Shown: positions 1 to 11,431 of the stretch, piece by piece
Position numbering within the stretch: position 1 is the stretch's first letter
How the letters are laid out: every line of letters starts with the position of its first letter
NCBI GenBank assembly: GCA_015499995.1
Contig: JADNRV010000001.1
Location: 372,001-436,000, forward strand
Origin: Flammula alnicola
Lineage: Eukaryota > Basidiomycota > Agaricomycetes > Agaricales > Strophariaceae
DNA: 64,000 nucleotides
Direction of reading: 5' to 3'
The notes under the pieces: model-generated
Told to the model about the DNA's origin: nothing
Database searches by the model: none
The model's input: the letters and a program-made list of their open reading frames with translations, nothing else
Made by a program: the position numbers and the translations under genes

Positions 1-737
1 CGACTGCTGGCCTGTGACATCGTGGGCCATTGTCGATTACTTCCTAAGACCCAAGCCTGCATACTTCTCGGTCCGACGCGAACTTCGGTCTTTTACTGTT
101 GGCATGACAAGAAAGGATAAGAAGAGTTTTGCGAATGACCGCTCCGCAGCCGACTTTACCATCGAAACTGTGTTGGAGATCTGGGGGACAAACAGCACGC
201 TTTCAGAGAAGAAAGTAACCCTCCAAGTTACATCTTTCGATTTGGAATCGGAATGGACGGATAAGTGGGAGAAAGAAGTCGTTTTGGCTGCCAATGCGAG
301 CACCGAATTGTTCAGAGGAGAAGTTCCGGGCCAACCTAGCAGGAAGAAGCTCAGCGATCTGCCTAAGGTCATCATCATATCTGCGCGGATCCTTGATGGT
401 GAAACCGTCTTAGGACGATACTCCAATTGGTATGTACATTCTAAACGACTCCCATTAATATCGCTAATCTCTTTGTAGGCCTGAACCTTTCAAATATATC
501 CATTTCCCGCCTGCGGAAGATCTAGGACTCGAAGTAGACGTCGGAGCAGATGGCGAAAGTGTGACTCTATCGACCAAGAAACCCATCAAGGGAATCGTTC
601 TCGACGCTGAAGGAGATGATGTCAAATGGAGTGACCAAGCTATTGACCTGGTTCCAGGAGATCCCCAGACTGTTCAAGCTGTCGGTTTGAAGGGCAGAGC
701 AGTGAAATTGCGCTTCTTAGGCGACGGCACTGCTTAA
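1..737 (+). CDS. Beta-mannosidase (glycoside hydrolase family 2), C-terminal part
   Basis: The open frame enters from the left edge, so only the last two exons are present. It begins DCWPVTSWAIVDYFLRPKPA, a stretch typical of the end of the TIM-barrel domain of fungal GH2 beta-mannosidases, which remove terminal beta-1,4-mannose from manno-oligosaccharides. The remainder is a beta-sandwich-like C-terminal domain of about 200 residues. One intron lies at 430-478 (GTATGT to TAG); it splits a Trp codon and joins SNW to PEPFKYIHFPP. The stop is TAA at 735-737. Catalytic glutamates lie upstream of the window and cannot be checked. Family assignment rests on the motif above and on domain order; another GH2 member is the main alternative. 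Converges with the Rheb gene, 232 bp apart. Confidence 0.82.
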
Positions 738-969
738 ATAAAGTTGGCCGCTGCTCAAAGAGAATTGCATGTACATACAGGATTTTGTATTATGACTACT
801 TACCCAATGCATCCCGTGTAAAAATTTAGGAGAATGGCACGATACACTGAGAAGCCGTGGCATTATGTGTATGTTTTGTGATGTATAGAGAATTGCATGA
901 ATGACAATACAGCAAAGCAATGCGACAAAACGCGACCCAAAAGTTCCCGAGGAAAAATGCGCAAATACG

Positions 970-1798
970 CTACATGACATAACATCCCCCTTTAGAAGAA
1001 GGCTGAGGAGGTTCAGGAGGTTGGAGATTGCGATCCGAACGTTTTTCTATCTCCCCAAGGCACAGTTCAAAGACTTGCGCTACCAATCGTATATTAGGCA
1101 TGTGCTCCATCGAGAAATCGGATGCAACAACTCACCAACATTGATATTGTTCTTAGCGCTGGTTTCAATCCAGGCCGCGTGATTATGTTGCGCTAATTTT
1201 TCTCCTTCGATCGCCTCAACCTGACGACTGGGAGTGCTGTGAGGTGCATCACGTAGGGAAGAAAGAAGCGACGCAGTCGTGGGCCCGACTTACCTCGCTT
1301 GGAGGTCCATCTTCGAGCCAACAATAACACAAGGAACATCCTGTGTCCCACAGAAGTCGATGATCTTGTTGTACACATTTTGGACCATGTTGAATGAATT
1401 TCGAGAGGTGACAGAGTATACAAGGACATAGCCGTGAATGCCAATGGCGTGCTTAGAGCTGAGAATGGAGTATTCGTCCTGGATATATTATCTGATTTAA
1501 TCAGTGTATCAAGCGCCCGACGGCAGTACCCGACAGACCTGGCCTGCTGTATCGATTATCTCGCATTCGAACTCTGTACCTTTGTAGTTGACTGTCTTCT
1601 GAAAGTTAGTCTCGATTGTTGGATAATAGGCTTCGACAAAGTGGTTCTCGACAAATTGGACGACCAACGACGACTTTCCTGGAATAGATGACGACCATGA
1701 GAAGGAATGACGTAGGGATGAGGGATCAACAACTCACCGACGGAACGGGAACCTAATACTGCGATTTTTCTTTTTTTGAGAATATTCCCCCCAGCCAT
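970..1798 (-). CDS. RHB1: Rheb-type small GTPase
   Basis: Ras-family GTPase that in fungi links nutrient status to TOR and amino-acid uptake. The start ATG (1798) opens MAGGNILKKRKIAVLGSRSVG; the P-loop GSRSVGKSS is the Rheb form with Arg at the position equivalent to Ras Gly12. The effector loop reads YYPTIETNFQK, switch II DTAGQDEYSIL, and the G5 box ETSAKN. The G4 box reads SKMD instead of the usual NKxD. The C-terminus is Pro/Ser-rich and ends in the CaaX box CYVM, predicting farnesylation and an endomembrane location. Introns are short; the first is 1679-1737, and another precedes DEYSIL. Stop is TAG (complement of 970-972). Length is about 190 residues, normal for Rheb. No frame break was found. 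It shares a 759-bp divergent intergenic region with the Spo12-family gene. Confidence 0.94.
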
Positions 1799-2557
1799 GT
1801 TACAAAAATTAGAGAAAAGGAATGGTGTGGTAGGGGTTTGAGGGAGGAGGAAGAAGGGAGAAACAGGAATCGACCCTTGAATATTCCGGCCTTTTGATTA
1901 TGAGGCCTTGAGATTCCCGGTACCTGCCTAATTGACCGATATAGGCTGGATCGTTGCGGGATGATTTTCTGTCCTCTCCAAGGGTTTATATGGGGCAGAA
2001 AAACACCACGTTGCTGAGTTTCATATGGATAAAGAGCCCGTGAGGAACGAGCGTGCTGTCGATGCTCCGTTGACTTATTCCTCGGGAGTGCGAGCTCCCA
2101 TTCGCGAACTGACGCGAGTTGATCTGGTGACACCAAGCAGCAGTAAACGAGGCAATACTCCCAGAGAGAATTAAAAAAAGGCGAAACGAGAGGAATCCGT
2201 GCCGTCACGTCTTGTACGTCTACCCGTCTTGCGTTGAGAAGTTCCGGACCGAGAATACGTTCACGCAAAAAACGATGGGAAGGATACTGAATTAGAAATG
2301 CAATGTGGTACTGATCCAGCAGGTCTCTTGACTGATATCGTTCCCGAATTGAAGGAGCCTTCGACCTGGTGGCTTTCTGCAAGCCAGCAGGACAGCAGCA
2401 GGTCGGAATTCCGCGGAGTTTTCGCGGAGTTCAGAACTGCGGAGATAGGCGGCTGATCAGGAAAACAGGGTCACGTGATTGTTGACCAGAACGCGTATAG
2501 TTGAAATTCCTTTTATGTCATTATTTATAGTAATTTTCTCTTTGTCTAGTTTCAACC
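1799..2557. other. Divergent intergenic region, Rheb / Spo12-family gene
   Basis: No conserved gene recognised. An open minus-strand frame crosses 1753-2382, but it has no recognisable domain and overlaps the Rheb start, so it is read as chance. The stretch should hold the 5' UTRs and promoters of both genes. It contains pyrimidine-rich blocks and one perfect TCACGTGA palindrome near the Spo12-family gene. Confidence 0.6.
2471..2478. promoter_or_regulatory. TCACGTGA palindrome (E-box type)
   Basis: Perfect 8-bp palindrome containing CACGTG, about 80 bp upstream of the Spo12-family ATG. CACGTG is the core bound by fungal bHLH factors such as Cbf1/USF types. Function here is inferred only from the motif and its position. 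Confidence 0.4.
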
Positions 2558-3058
2558 ATGTCTGCCACCCCCAACGATTCTCCTGTCGGAACCCCATTCA
2601 GCCCATGCACAACCCTTCTCTTGCTGCCCAGGTCGTCGTACCTCAGGCACCCCTCGGAAATGTTGCAAATCAAGCTCCAGGCATGGGGGCCAAAGCTCTT
2701 CTCGCGAAGAAAATGGCCAAGAGCCTGTGAGTTGACCTTCAGGCACGCATCTCGAGACCGGTACTGACCATCTGTCTAGTAATCCTACCTATATCTCTCC
2801 CACAGACAATATGATGACACCCTGTACGCAGAAGCTGAGCGCGGCCAAGAAGAAACACTTTAACAAGTGAGTTTGTCAAACTTCTCAAACGAAAGTTCTA
2901 TTTATTGATCACTTCCTTGCAGAACAACCAAACCAGTCCAGCTCTTTTCTCCCGCAAAGGAGAACGAAGAATCAAGCGACGATGAAGAGAGTCCTGCGGA
3001 GAAGGCCCCATTGTCAACGGAAAGCAAAATGGAGGTCGACGACGAGAATCCCTTCTAA
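2558..3058 (+). CDS. SPO12: Spo12-family mitotic-exit regulator
   Basis: Small protein of about 115-120 residues. The second exon carries the family signature ISPTDNMMTPCTQKLSAAKK, which defines Spo12-like nuclear regulators acting in the FEAR/mitotic-exit pathway of fungi. The tail is acidic (ESSDDEESPAEK to MEVDDENPF). Introns are 2727-2779 and 2867-2922, both GT-AG and in phase. The ATG at 2558 (MSATPNDSPVG) is in good context, but its frame changes near 2598, where one base appears to be missing before the frame QPMHNPSLAAQ. Without that correction the first in-frame ATG is 2605. Stop TAA at 3056-3058. Confidence 0.78.
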
Positions 3059-3233
3059 TTCACTGTTTCTGTTCCTTCTTTTTGGCTGGACCCACATTAC
3101 CTGTATCTCTGGATGATACAGGAATACGTACACTATCCGACGTCTTGATTCGTTCGCTTTCCCAATATTCCGTTCTGCTGTAAACCTCCTCTGTAACAAT
3201 GTATTAACGACCACGGGAACATTTTCCCACGAC

Positions 3234-3244
3234 TATATATATAA
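3234..3244 (+). promoter_or_regulatory. TATA-like element upstream of the RING gene
   Basis: TATATATATAA lies about 140 bp before the preferred ATG of the RING-finger gene (3385) and about 80 bp before an alternative ATG (3323). Position and composition fit a core promoter; no direct evidence of use. Confidence 0.4.
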
Positions 3245-3384
3245 GTGCAAACGCGTCACTTTTACTATTATCAGCACTTTCAACTTGTATACCACCAACC
3301 TCACTGGAACGCTTTTAGCAAGATGGAAAATTCTTCTCAAGCCACCAACTTTTCGATCCAGAAATTCTGGAAAACTTCAGAGTT

Positions 3385-4332
3385 ATGTGGGAGAGACAGA
3401 TGGAATCTGTAGAAGGGGTCAACTATCGCCACAGTATGTTGTCATTCAATATTCAAATCGATTGGTTCCTATTTTTACGAAGCTCATGACCGGTAGACAA
3501 ATAAGAAACTGCTCCATGATCTACCGAGGATTCATGAGAAACAACTTGACGACCTTGAAGAGAAAGGTCTCGTGTTCTTGTTTCCCATTCATTCGCACAA
3601 TAATGGCTCATATCCTGCTACCCTCAGACAACTTCTGTCCAATTTGCTTTGTGCCTTACCTCACTATTCTCACGGAGGAAGAGATGGCGTCTGCTATGGA
3701 TTCGCCTGCACATCCTATCGAAGAGCTGGGTGTGACAAAGCTTTCACAGTCGTGTCAATGCGGACATATGTTTTGTCGACGAGAGTTAGGATTTCATCTC
3801 TTTTTCCTCAAATGAGGCTGACGGTGTTCCTTGAACAGTATTTCAAAATGGATTACGAGTGGGGTAGGTCCAAACTGCGTTCCAACGACCCAACCTGTAT
3901 TTCATGACGGCCCTAACTTCCATTCTTTCTTCATATCGACAGCACGCTTCATGTCCTATGTGTCGACGACATCTTGTAGAAGAGGCGACCTCAGACCGAG
4001 AACTCACTGCGGAAGAGCGTGCACATGATGAAGAACGAGAGGAGGAATACAGACGCGCGTCGGCTTTTGTGATAAGCCAAATGAGCCAAGTCCAGCAACA
4101 GATGCATTCCGCGAGAGCTGGATCTATCCCAGAAGACACGATACAAGCCTTTGATTCCAACTTGGGGCTGCTAAGAGAGGCGGGGATCCCAGCTCCCCGC
4201 ACCCCATCCGTTGAAGATTACAGACGGGAATATTCTGGATGTATTCGTAGCGGCAACTTGCCTTTATTCGTGGCGCTAAACTTCTTGGAGGGCCACGTTT
4301 CTTGTCTTCTTGAAAGCTTGATATATAGATAA
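3385..4332 (+). CDS. RING-finger (C3HC4-type) protein, putative E3 ubiquitin ligase
   Basis: Spliced reading gives MWERQMESVEGVNYRH, a charged helix, then NFCPICFVPYLTIL (first Cys pair), SCQCGHMFCRRDISKWI, and GHASCPMCRRHLVEE (last Cys pair): a complete RING with Cys/His ligands in the order C3HC4. This supports an E3 ligase role, substrate unknown. Downstream is a charged stretch of about 80 residues rich in Glu/Arg and Gln. Introns at 3785-3838 and 3864-3942 join the zinc-binding halves cleanly. Two earlier introns (about 3437-3513 and 3569-3629) are inferred because they restore the frame. The start is uncertain: an open frame continues a little upstream of 3385, and an ATG at 3323 lies in another frame that soon stops. 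No transmembrane segment is evident. Confidence 0.72.
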
Positions 4333-4533
4333 TAGTAATTCCAATAGCGGAATAAATCCAGTTATTCCTACATATGTACACTGATAGCGAGCATGTGTTG
4401 GTAATATTACGGCCAGATCCCTTTATGAAATTTCCGGGTGTCGACGGTGAAGATATATAAGCAAGCTGTGTCCATTCGAGAGCAGCAATTGTCCAGAAAT
4501 GTCCTTATATGATTCGTTGGGGTATGGGAACGG

Positions 4534-7500
4534 TTAACTTTTGCGGAAGAACCTGAAGAGGTTTCTTTGAAGAAATAGAACAGGCACTAAATGAAACGTC
4601 ACGTCAGCGTCGACTTCAAATTGGAATGAGAGAATTTCAACCCACTCCAATGAACCGAACAGCAGAAAGTGCGAATGTCGAGTAAAGGATAACCGTAAAG
4701 TACGTATGTTCTTTCTTTTGCAGGTCCTCCGCGTTGACGGTGGCATTGGTGCTCTGGACGCCGTTAATATTCTCGATAGCAATGGCGAGCGCAGCATTTG
4801 TAAGCATCCAGACGGCCACCAACCGCGTGCGGAAGGTCTTGTTCTGATCATCCAAGGTCGGTTTCTCTGGGACTTCCTTCTTCTCGATTTTACTGATCGC
4901 ACGAGTTACGGTTTCCTTGAAAGTGGCATCGACGTCTGCCTGGACCTGCGTCTTATCTTCGACGACGGCTGCATCTGCACCTTTGGGTTTGGAAGAGGAC
5001 ACTGACGGTAGAGCTTCGGCTTTGTCGCTGCCTTTGGTACCCCATGATACCTAGAAATATAAAATAAGCACAGCCAGCGCAAAGACTGCAGATGAACGTA
5101 CATCATGCAGGTTACAGAATGCGTAGACGTTCAGAACATTGGTGAAGCTTGGTGCGAGGCAAAGGTATTGAAGGAAACTCGAAAACATATGCCATGGATC
5201 ACGCTTTGAAGTGCAAATGACGTTAGTTGAATCTTTTAGTACTACAGTGCTACACTTACGTATAAGAATGATGACACAAGATAAATGCCTGAACGATAAT
5301 AGTGATTCAGTAAAAGCTCTCGTTAATTTCCAAGGCTGCACTCACCAAATGTCGAGACCATGGCAGCGAGCAAAGGACCAATAGGACCACTGAAGATGTT
5401 TACAAAACTGACACCGAGCTTAAGGCTCTAAGTCACAATTCATAGTGGTAAGGTATCGTTGCAGCTCTGACAAGAAAGGAAGACATACACTGAACGATTT
5501 CACCGTCAACCAGATAGAGCATATGATGAGATACAAGGAAAGGAAGGCATAGACCCTGTTAGTTGAAATAGCATTAGCTTGCGCTCCGAGACGAGTGAGG
5601 GAAAAATAATCACTAACCATAACGTGACCGCGTAAGGTATCCTCTCGCCCTTGGACGATTACCCAATGCCAAAATGAATTGCAAGGCCAAAAATGCGAGA
5701 TATATCCATTTGAATGCCAGGTTGACCCAGTGAGTCTATGGGTTTATAATTGAGAACGAATACTCCAGTGGCGACAATCTCGGTACGCACAACAGCCGCA
5801 GTGCCGAATAAGAAAATGTTTTGCTCCGGAAGCAAGTCGATGATGATGCTGAAGGTCAGCCATAAATTTGCCAAAGCAAACCACGAAAAAACGAGAGAGA
5901 AGACGTTGTACTGCATTCAAATTAGATGCTAATGGTCGAGAACGAGGAAGGTTGTAAAAGCATACCAGAGCTTGGAGGTGGAGGAAGAACATGCGAATAA
6001 ATCCATGTTTAGATTTATAGAAGAGAAGAAGTGGACGAGAGCGTACTGTACAAGCAGAGGTCAACTAAGGAGATGAATTTAAAATGCCTAGGAATTACTT
6101 ACGACTGAAGCCGCGAAAGAACCATTCAACCATCGTCGACGTTGACCAATCAATTCCACAGCTGTTTCTGGTACATCGGTTTCTGCTTTACTTGGCTTGA
6201 CGTAGGTCAATGTCCACCGTTCGCCCGCTTTGGCCACAAGCTCGAAACAAAGGATACGATCCTCAGCTGCATAACAATGAGGATTGGCGGTTGGATAGGC
6301 AAAAATAGTAGCATACCCAAAAACATATTCTTGGTGAAGATATTCATTCCATAGATGCCCTTCGGGCCAAGACGATCGGCCAACGAGTGATCACCATGGA
6401 AATATTGCTCCAATGGTCGACCCAAAATAGCTCGGAATCGGTACGCTGAGAATGCACCAGGCAACACCGACACATAGCCGAAACTACTCTCTAGTGGTTT
6501 ATCTAAAACGACTTCATTAACCAACTCTATTCACCCGAGGAAGGGAAATCAAGTTACCCAAAATATTGGACATCTTGTACTCGAAATTTTGAGCAGCAAC
6601 AAGGGGGTTCAAAAGCTTCTTTCCACCCTTGATCATGGCGTGAATTTCACCTTCATAAGAGTGAGAATGACGTCCGCATTGACAAAACTGGTTTATTCGG
6701 AATACTTACCACAGCATCCACCGAGGTTAGCATTGTTGTAAAAAGCATCCCAAAGATAGAAGATAGATTTGTGACCAGGTTTGGTACCGGCATCAATGAG
6801 TACGCAGATCTCGGGCTACAAGTCATGAGATCAGATACAAACGTTCTAGAAAAACACGCGGCACTGACGTTAAGCATCTTGCCAATGGCGTTAAAAAGCC
6901 ATCGATGGGAATTGATCTTCTTTTGATTTTTTGCCTTGAGGACAAGAATTATCTGCACAGGTACAAGGTTGTTTGGGTTGTCTGGTTGAGGAAGGATAAG
7001 TTGTGGAGTAGCGTCAATCGAAAGTTGCGTAGTGTACTGATGGAAACGAAACGACGATATCTATTTTTAGCTATCCGTCATTGATGAAGGAAAATGGGAG
7101 CTAACCTCGAAGATATGGGCCACCGTGTCCTTCTCGTCGATCTGTTTCTTCATTACGCCATCTTGGTATACGCCAACAGTTGCCAGAATATCCAAAACGC
7201 TCTTGTCCATAGGTTCCAGACCATCAACAATAAGCGCCACCGTTATCTTCTGCCAAGCTGGGTTGCCGTCTTCTGCGCTCCTGCGCCAGAATTTGGATTG
7301 TTTCGTTCTGCAAATGTCCCGAATGTTGAGCATGACACCATGCAAAGTACGGGCGTATAAGGTCTTGTCTTCATTGTAAGACGTCACTGCGATGAGAAGT
7401 TCGGTTTCGCGGTTGTATATCTTCGTTCGCAGTGACCATCCATTGGCCTCAGTGAACTCGTCCGGGTCACACGTTGCCGCAGTGTATCTCATATGTCTAC

Positions 7501-8097
7501 AGACGAATGATTAGCTACCTGGCCAAATGCGGATAGAAAGGCTCCTCACGAGAATTCAGTAGTGTTTGTGGAGGAGTATTTACTCTCGGTAGCCGAGAAC
7601 ACAGCTGTAGGCACGGGGTATTCCGCTATGAAATTGCCATTTGTGAGCTTAACTTTGCGAGTTACGCCGCGTTTAATGGTTTGTCGCCTTCGCCACGCGC
7701 TGTCAATGCCGTTGGTAGATGTTGAAACAGTTGAGGCAGGTCTGGCGTATGGATCACCAAAAGCAGTAGGGTCTATGGGTCTGGAAACCAATGAATACGA
7801 AAGTAAGGATTGTAGGGGAGTTTGCAACACTCACGCAGGAGGATAGAATCCACCAGAAAAATTCTGGCCGACGTTCAGTGGTAGTTTTTCGACATATTCG
7901 TCGTCAGCATGTACGTCATAAGCAGGATCATGGTGAAGATTTGCATTGTCGTCGTAGGGCCGTGGCATGGAAGGGGCTCCCAGAGAGAGGGGGTCGGGCT
8001 CATTGAAGTGAGTTTGACGGGGACGGTCTGAGAAAGGATCGTCAAAGGGTTCCCCCGTGAAATTGGGAGACGACAAAGGGGGTTGCCTGTCAGCCAT
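4534..8097 (-). CDS. CHS: Chitin synthase, division 1 (class I-III)
   Basis: Membrane glycosyltransferase (GT2) that makes cell-wall chitin from UDP-GlcNAc. The N-terminus [11 protein letters not shown] begins a Pro/Asp-rich cytosolic tail, followed by the Chitin_synth_1N region. Catalytic motifs seen in order are [46 protein letters not shown], the acid-base triplet AEDRILCFE and the processivity motif [10 protein letters not shown]. Several hydrophobic segments follow (for example [19 protein letters not shown] and the region 4650-5400), fitting the usual C-terminal membrane cluster. The last exon ends FRFFRKS, stop at 4534-4536. Roughly ten or more introns. One frame break near 6025 (between ALVHFFS and FYKSKHG) is explained by one missing base. 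Family length (about 900 residues) is met. It shares a 634-bp divergent region with the GST-like gene. Confidence 0.96.
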
Positions 8098-8731
8098 GAT
8101 TTCGTGGCCTTCGAGAGTGGTGGGGAGGGTTTGGGAAACGGGGATGATGTGGCAGGATGTGGCGATGAGGAGAGAAGAACGCCAACCGTCAAGGTCGCAG
8201 CTCTACTTTAAATTGCAGCAATTGTGATCGGGTCGCAACCCAGGCTACTGTCATATCACGTGCCCTTCCTCGTAACGGTCTTCGGCCTCACTGACCACGA
8301 CCATCGCCTCCGCAGTCGACTTGAACTCTCATCCGACGTTAGAACAGCCTCCAACGGAGTCCAACCAGCCCCGAATAAACGGCTGAACGAATTCGAAATT
8401 GGGTTTTTCTCACAGTCCTCAGAGATCTTGCAAGTCTATTTAGAGAGCTATTTGGTTTGAGTGTCCTTGGAGCAACCTCGAACCCTTGCTTCTTGAAGCT
8501 CAGTTATTCGCAGACCAAGAAGAACATACTTACTTACAGAATCAAGTTTGCAGCCGTATCTGTCTCTATATGCAGATGTCATACTCAGCCTTTCCATTCA
8601 CATGTCCAGCTTCAGGTAACTCAGTTGCCGGCGAACCACCCACTACATATAAGTTCTCTCCTCTCACATTTTAACGCATTCCAACATAACCCAACTTCCA
8701 TAACCACCGACTTCAAGGGTCTTGGCGCAAG
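8098..8731. other. Divergent intergenic region, chitin synthase / GST-like gene
   Basis: No convincing coding frame. A CACGTG core sits at 8257-8262. Open frames here lack any recognisable motif and are treated as UTR or promoter DNA of the two flanking genes. Confidence 0.6.
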
Positions 8732-10176
8732 ATGTCTGCTGTTCCTGTTATCTATATCGGTGAGGTTTCAGTGTTCAGGCTTAGCCGCAACATGCTGTGA
8801 TCGCTGGCACGTTTGTTATGAACGAAAACCTTGCTGACATTGTCTGTATAATTCAGTTACGACACTTCTCCTTTTCGCACAAGATTGACAATGTTCTGGC
8901 TCTCAAAAGGATTCCCATGAAAAAGTTCAAGTAAGTTCAAGTAGTTCGGTCAATCACCCCGCACCTCTGATAATTATGGGCCGTTTGCATTCCAGGTATC
9001 ACCGATGCTACCCCGACAGAAATAACTGACTATTTAGGTGTAGCCTACCGCCGCATCCCCGTCCTAGCCATCGGAAACGACGTATACTGCGATACTGGGT
9101 GTGTGACATTCAGCATCTATGTTTATCACTCGAACCCCCTAAACGAATCCTTCTAGTATTATCACATCGGCTCTGGAACGCCGTTTTCCGCCTTCGCAGG
9201 GGTATGGCACGTTGTTCCCCAAGGCAAAGCACGGGGCAAGCACAGACACTGGGTTGATCAAGGCGTTTGCAACGTTCTATGCAGAGACGGTTGTGTTTCC
9301 CCAGGCAGTATACCTGATTCCATGGACTCATCTCCCAGAGCCCTTCATCAAAGACCGCAGCGCAGTAAGTCCTTTGCCTAATTGCCCTCGAAATGATAAA
9401 TTGAATGTCTCTCAATTAGCTTCGAGGCTCCCCCATTAATGCAAAAGCAATGGCTGCTAATACGCCCATCGCTATAAGCACTCTTTCCACTCATTTGGTA
9501 CCAATCCATGTCTTGTGTAATGGTCATCTCTAACTTTATAGCATTAGACCTTGATCGAGGAGCAGCTCAGTGACGATCGCGAATGGCTCTTCGAAACAGA
9601 ATTGCCAAGTTTGGCCGACCTCTCCGTGCACTTCGTTCTGGCCTGGGGTCGAGGTTTCAAAGGCGCCAATGCCCTCTTTGACAAGAACCGCGTTCCGTAC
9701 ACGATTCAAGTGAGGCAAATTTTATAATTAAATATCTTATTCTGACTTTCTGGCTATACAGTGGCTTGACCGACTCACTGCGTTCATCAAGAAGCAACAA
9801 GCAGCTCAGAAAGCTCCGATCAAACTCCATGGACTTGATGCAGCAAATAAGATCATTTCATCCACTTATGAACCCTATGACGTTGTTGGTTTTGACACCA
9901 TTGAAGCATCCGCTTGGGCGTGTCGGCTGGAGATATCGTACAAATCGCACCAGAAGATTCAGGTAATACTCGTACTCTGGCCTCAGTCTCCGTCCACAAA
10001 CGTTTACTGAAATTCATTGCTGTGATCTAGGTAGAGGCTACCCAACAACCGGAAAACTGGTCGCACTTAGCCGCGAGGAGTTCACACTAGAAGTAAAGGG
10101 ATCTCAGGGACTTATTCGCTGCCATTTCCCTCGCCTAGGGTTCTTCGTCAAACCTGCGACGACCACTAAGCTATGA
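8732..10176 (+). CDS. Glutathione S-transferase-like protein (frame broken at several points)
   Basis: Encodes a thioredoxin-fold GST N-terminal domain and an all-helical C-terminal part plus a small extra domain. Recognisable pieces in order are MSAVPVIYIG, FSHKIDNVLALKRIP, LGVAYRRIPVLAIGNDVYCD, LFPKAKHGASTDTGL, WLDRLTAFIKKQ and a tail with the GDIVQIAPEDSG / KLVALSREEF pattern. The set resembles a GST-like family common in Agaricomycetes; glutathione use is inferred. The frame does not join at the exon 1/2 and 2/3 borders, near 9021 (MLPR to EITDYLG) and near 9910 (after TIEA); each can be repaired by assuming one lost base. A 10-bp tandem duplication (8924-8943) spans the exon 2 donor. It is either a decaying gene or a poorly polished assembly segment. 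Stop TGA 10174-10176. Confidence 0.75.
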
Positions 10177-10428
10177 TCATTTGATGGAAGTCAAGTTATT
10201 TATCACCCACGGACCCTTCGTTCTAGGAAGCCATTTAGAGGACGATTTGCTATGCAAGAGTATCCAAAGCGCTCGTGGAGACCACAAAATAGCATATTAT
10301 AAGTTGTCTGTGTTGCAAGAAATAACCATCCATTCCTCTATATATCCTTATAGCGGCAGAGGTATACAGGAAGGGGAATTGCTCCGCGATAATATATGTC
10401 TAAATATCTAAACGACCCTCGAGGAAGA

Positions 10429-11211
10429 TCAACTTAAACTTCGAGGACCGTATACCGTCCGACATCGGTCTTCAAACGCCTGAATCATCATGTCGAAACT
10501 CTGCCGAAAAACGTCGAAGAGATACCAGCGTGAAGCGGGTTCGCAAATTCGTAAGTCAAGTCGAAGGTCACTAATGTCGGACGGAAGAATGGTCAATCTT
10601 GGGTCCCACTCGACGAAGGCTGTGTGGGGTAGTGCTTTGGAAACTCCACGTTGTGGACAGAGCCTTGAATAAGGGTGTCGAGGAAGACGCGACGGCCTGG
10701 AAGTACGGAAAAGAAGAATGCCCTTCATCTCATGCAAGCCGAACAAATTATCAATTCAATTCAACGTACCTGTACCGATTTGAAAGGAACGCAGGTGACA
10801 GTGCTAACATAGCTTTCCTTGAAGTTCATGAATCCGACAGTAAGTTCCGCGTCGACCACGGTTTTTTCCTGCATAGCCTTCAGCAAGGCGGCGCTGTCGA
10901 TGCGCGAGCTGGTGCAGAAGGGAATGAACTGAGGATACGATGCAATGTTAGCTACGACGGCATATAGTTCCTTTTCATTGTACCTTTCATTGGTCTTCAA
11001 GTTAGTTGAGGCGATCACAGCATGAAGAGGACATGCGCACGGGAATAGTCGTTCCTCATTGAATTTTTGACTTTGGCTCCAAACCCAGGGAAAGAAGGCA
11101 GATTGGGAGAGTGAATATGGTCCGATGAAGGCAGGTGGGTATCGAACGTAACGACCTGAGTGTTGTGCTTGAAAGCAACATCGTACAAATTTGCACGGAT
11201 GTGACCGTCAT
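10429..11211 (-). CDS. COQ10: Coenzyme Q-binding protein COQ10, START domain (frame broken at several points)
   Basis: COQ10 is a mitochondrial START/polyketide-cyclase-like protein that binds ubiquinone and is needed for efficient respiration. The proposed start MTVTSVQICTMLLSSTT leads a basic, hydroxyl-rich presequence ending HRTIFTLP. Then come SQSQKFNEERLFP, an intron (about 10985-11046), and YNEKELYAVVANIASYPQF followed by IPFCTSSRI, which aligns with the conserved COQ10 start of the domain. The end reads VTFDLTYEFANPLHAGISST, then MMIQAFEDRCRTVYGP, the canonical last helix. Single missing bases are inferred near 11085, 11068, 10575 and 10503. Because COQ10 is normally single-copy and important for respiration, sequence error is more likely than loss of function, but this cannot be settled here. 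Tandem with the Gis2 gene, same strand. Confidence 0.8.
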
Positions 11212-11431
11212 GGTGGTGCACGCCGCCGCGTGGTATTTATTTGGACGTCATCATCGTTTGGAACGTCGGTCAATCGCCGTCGACGGAATGAAGGCAACCA
11301 CACTTGTTGAAGCAAGGTTCGACGGATTATCTGGAGGAGAAAAGGACATAACTTATTGCATAAATGGAGACTAGACAATAATACAGCGTCTAGCTAGTAG
11401 CTGGTTCAGTCAACAATATCTACATATTTAT

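Noticed and set aside
1753..2382. 209-codon open frame on the minus strand
   Set aside because: Overlaps the first exon and 5' side of Rheb, has no recognisable domain or splice pattern, and contains basic low-quality composition typical of chance frames.
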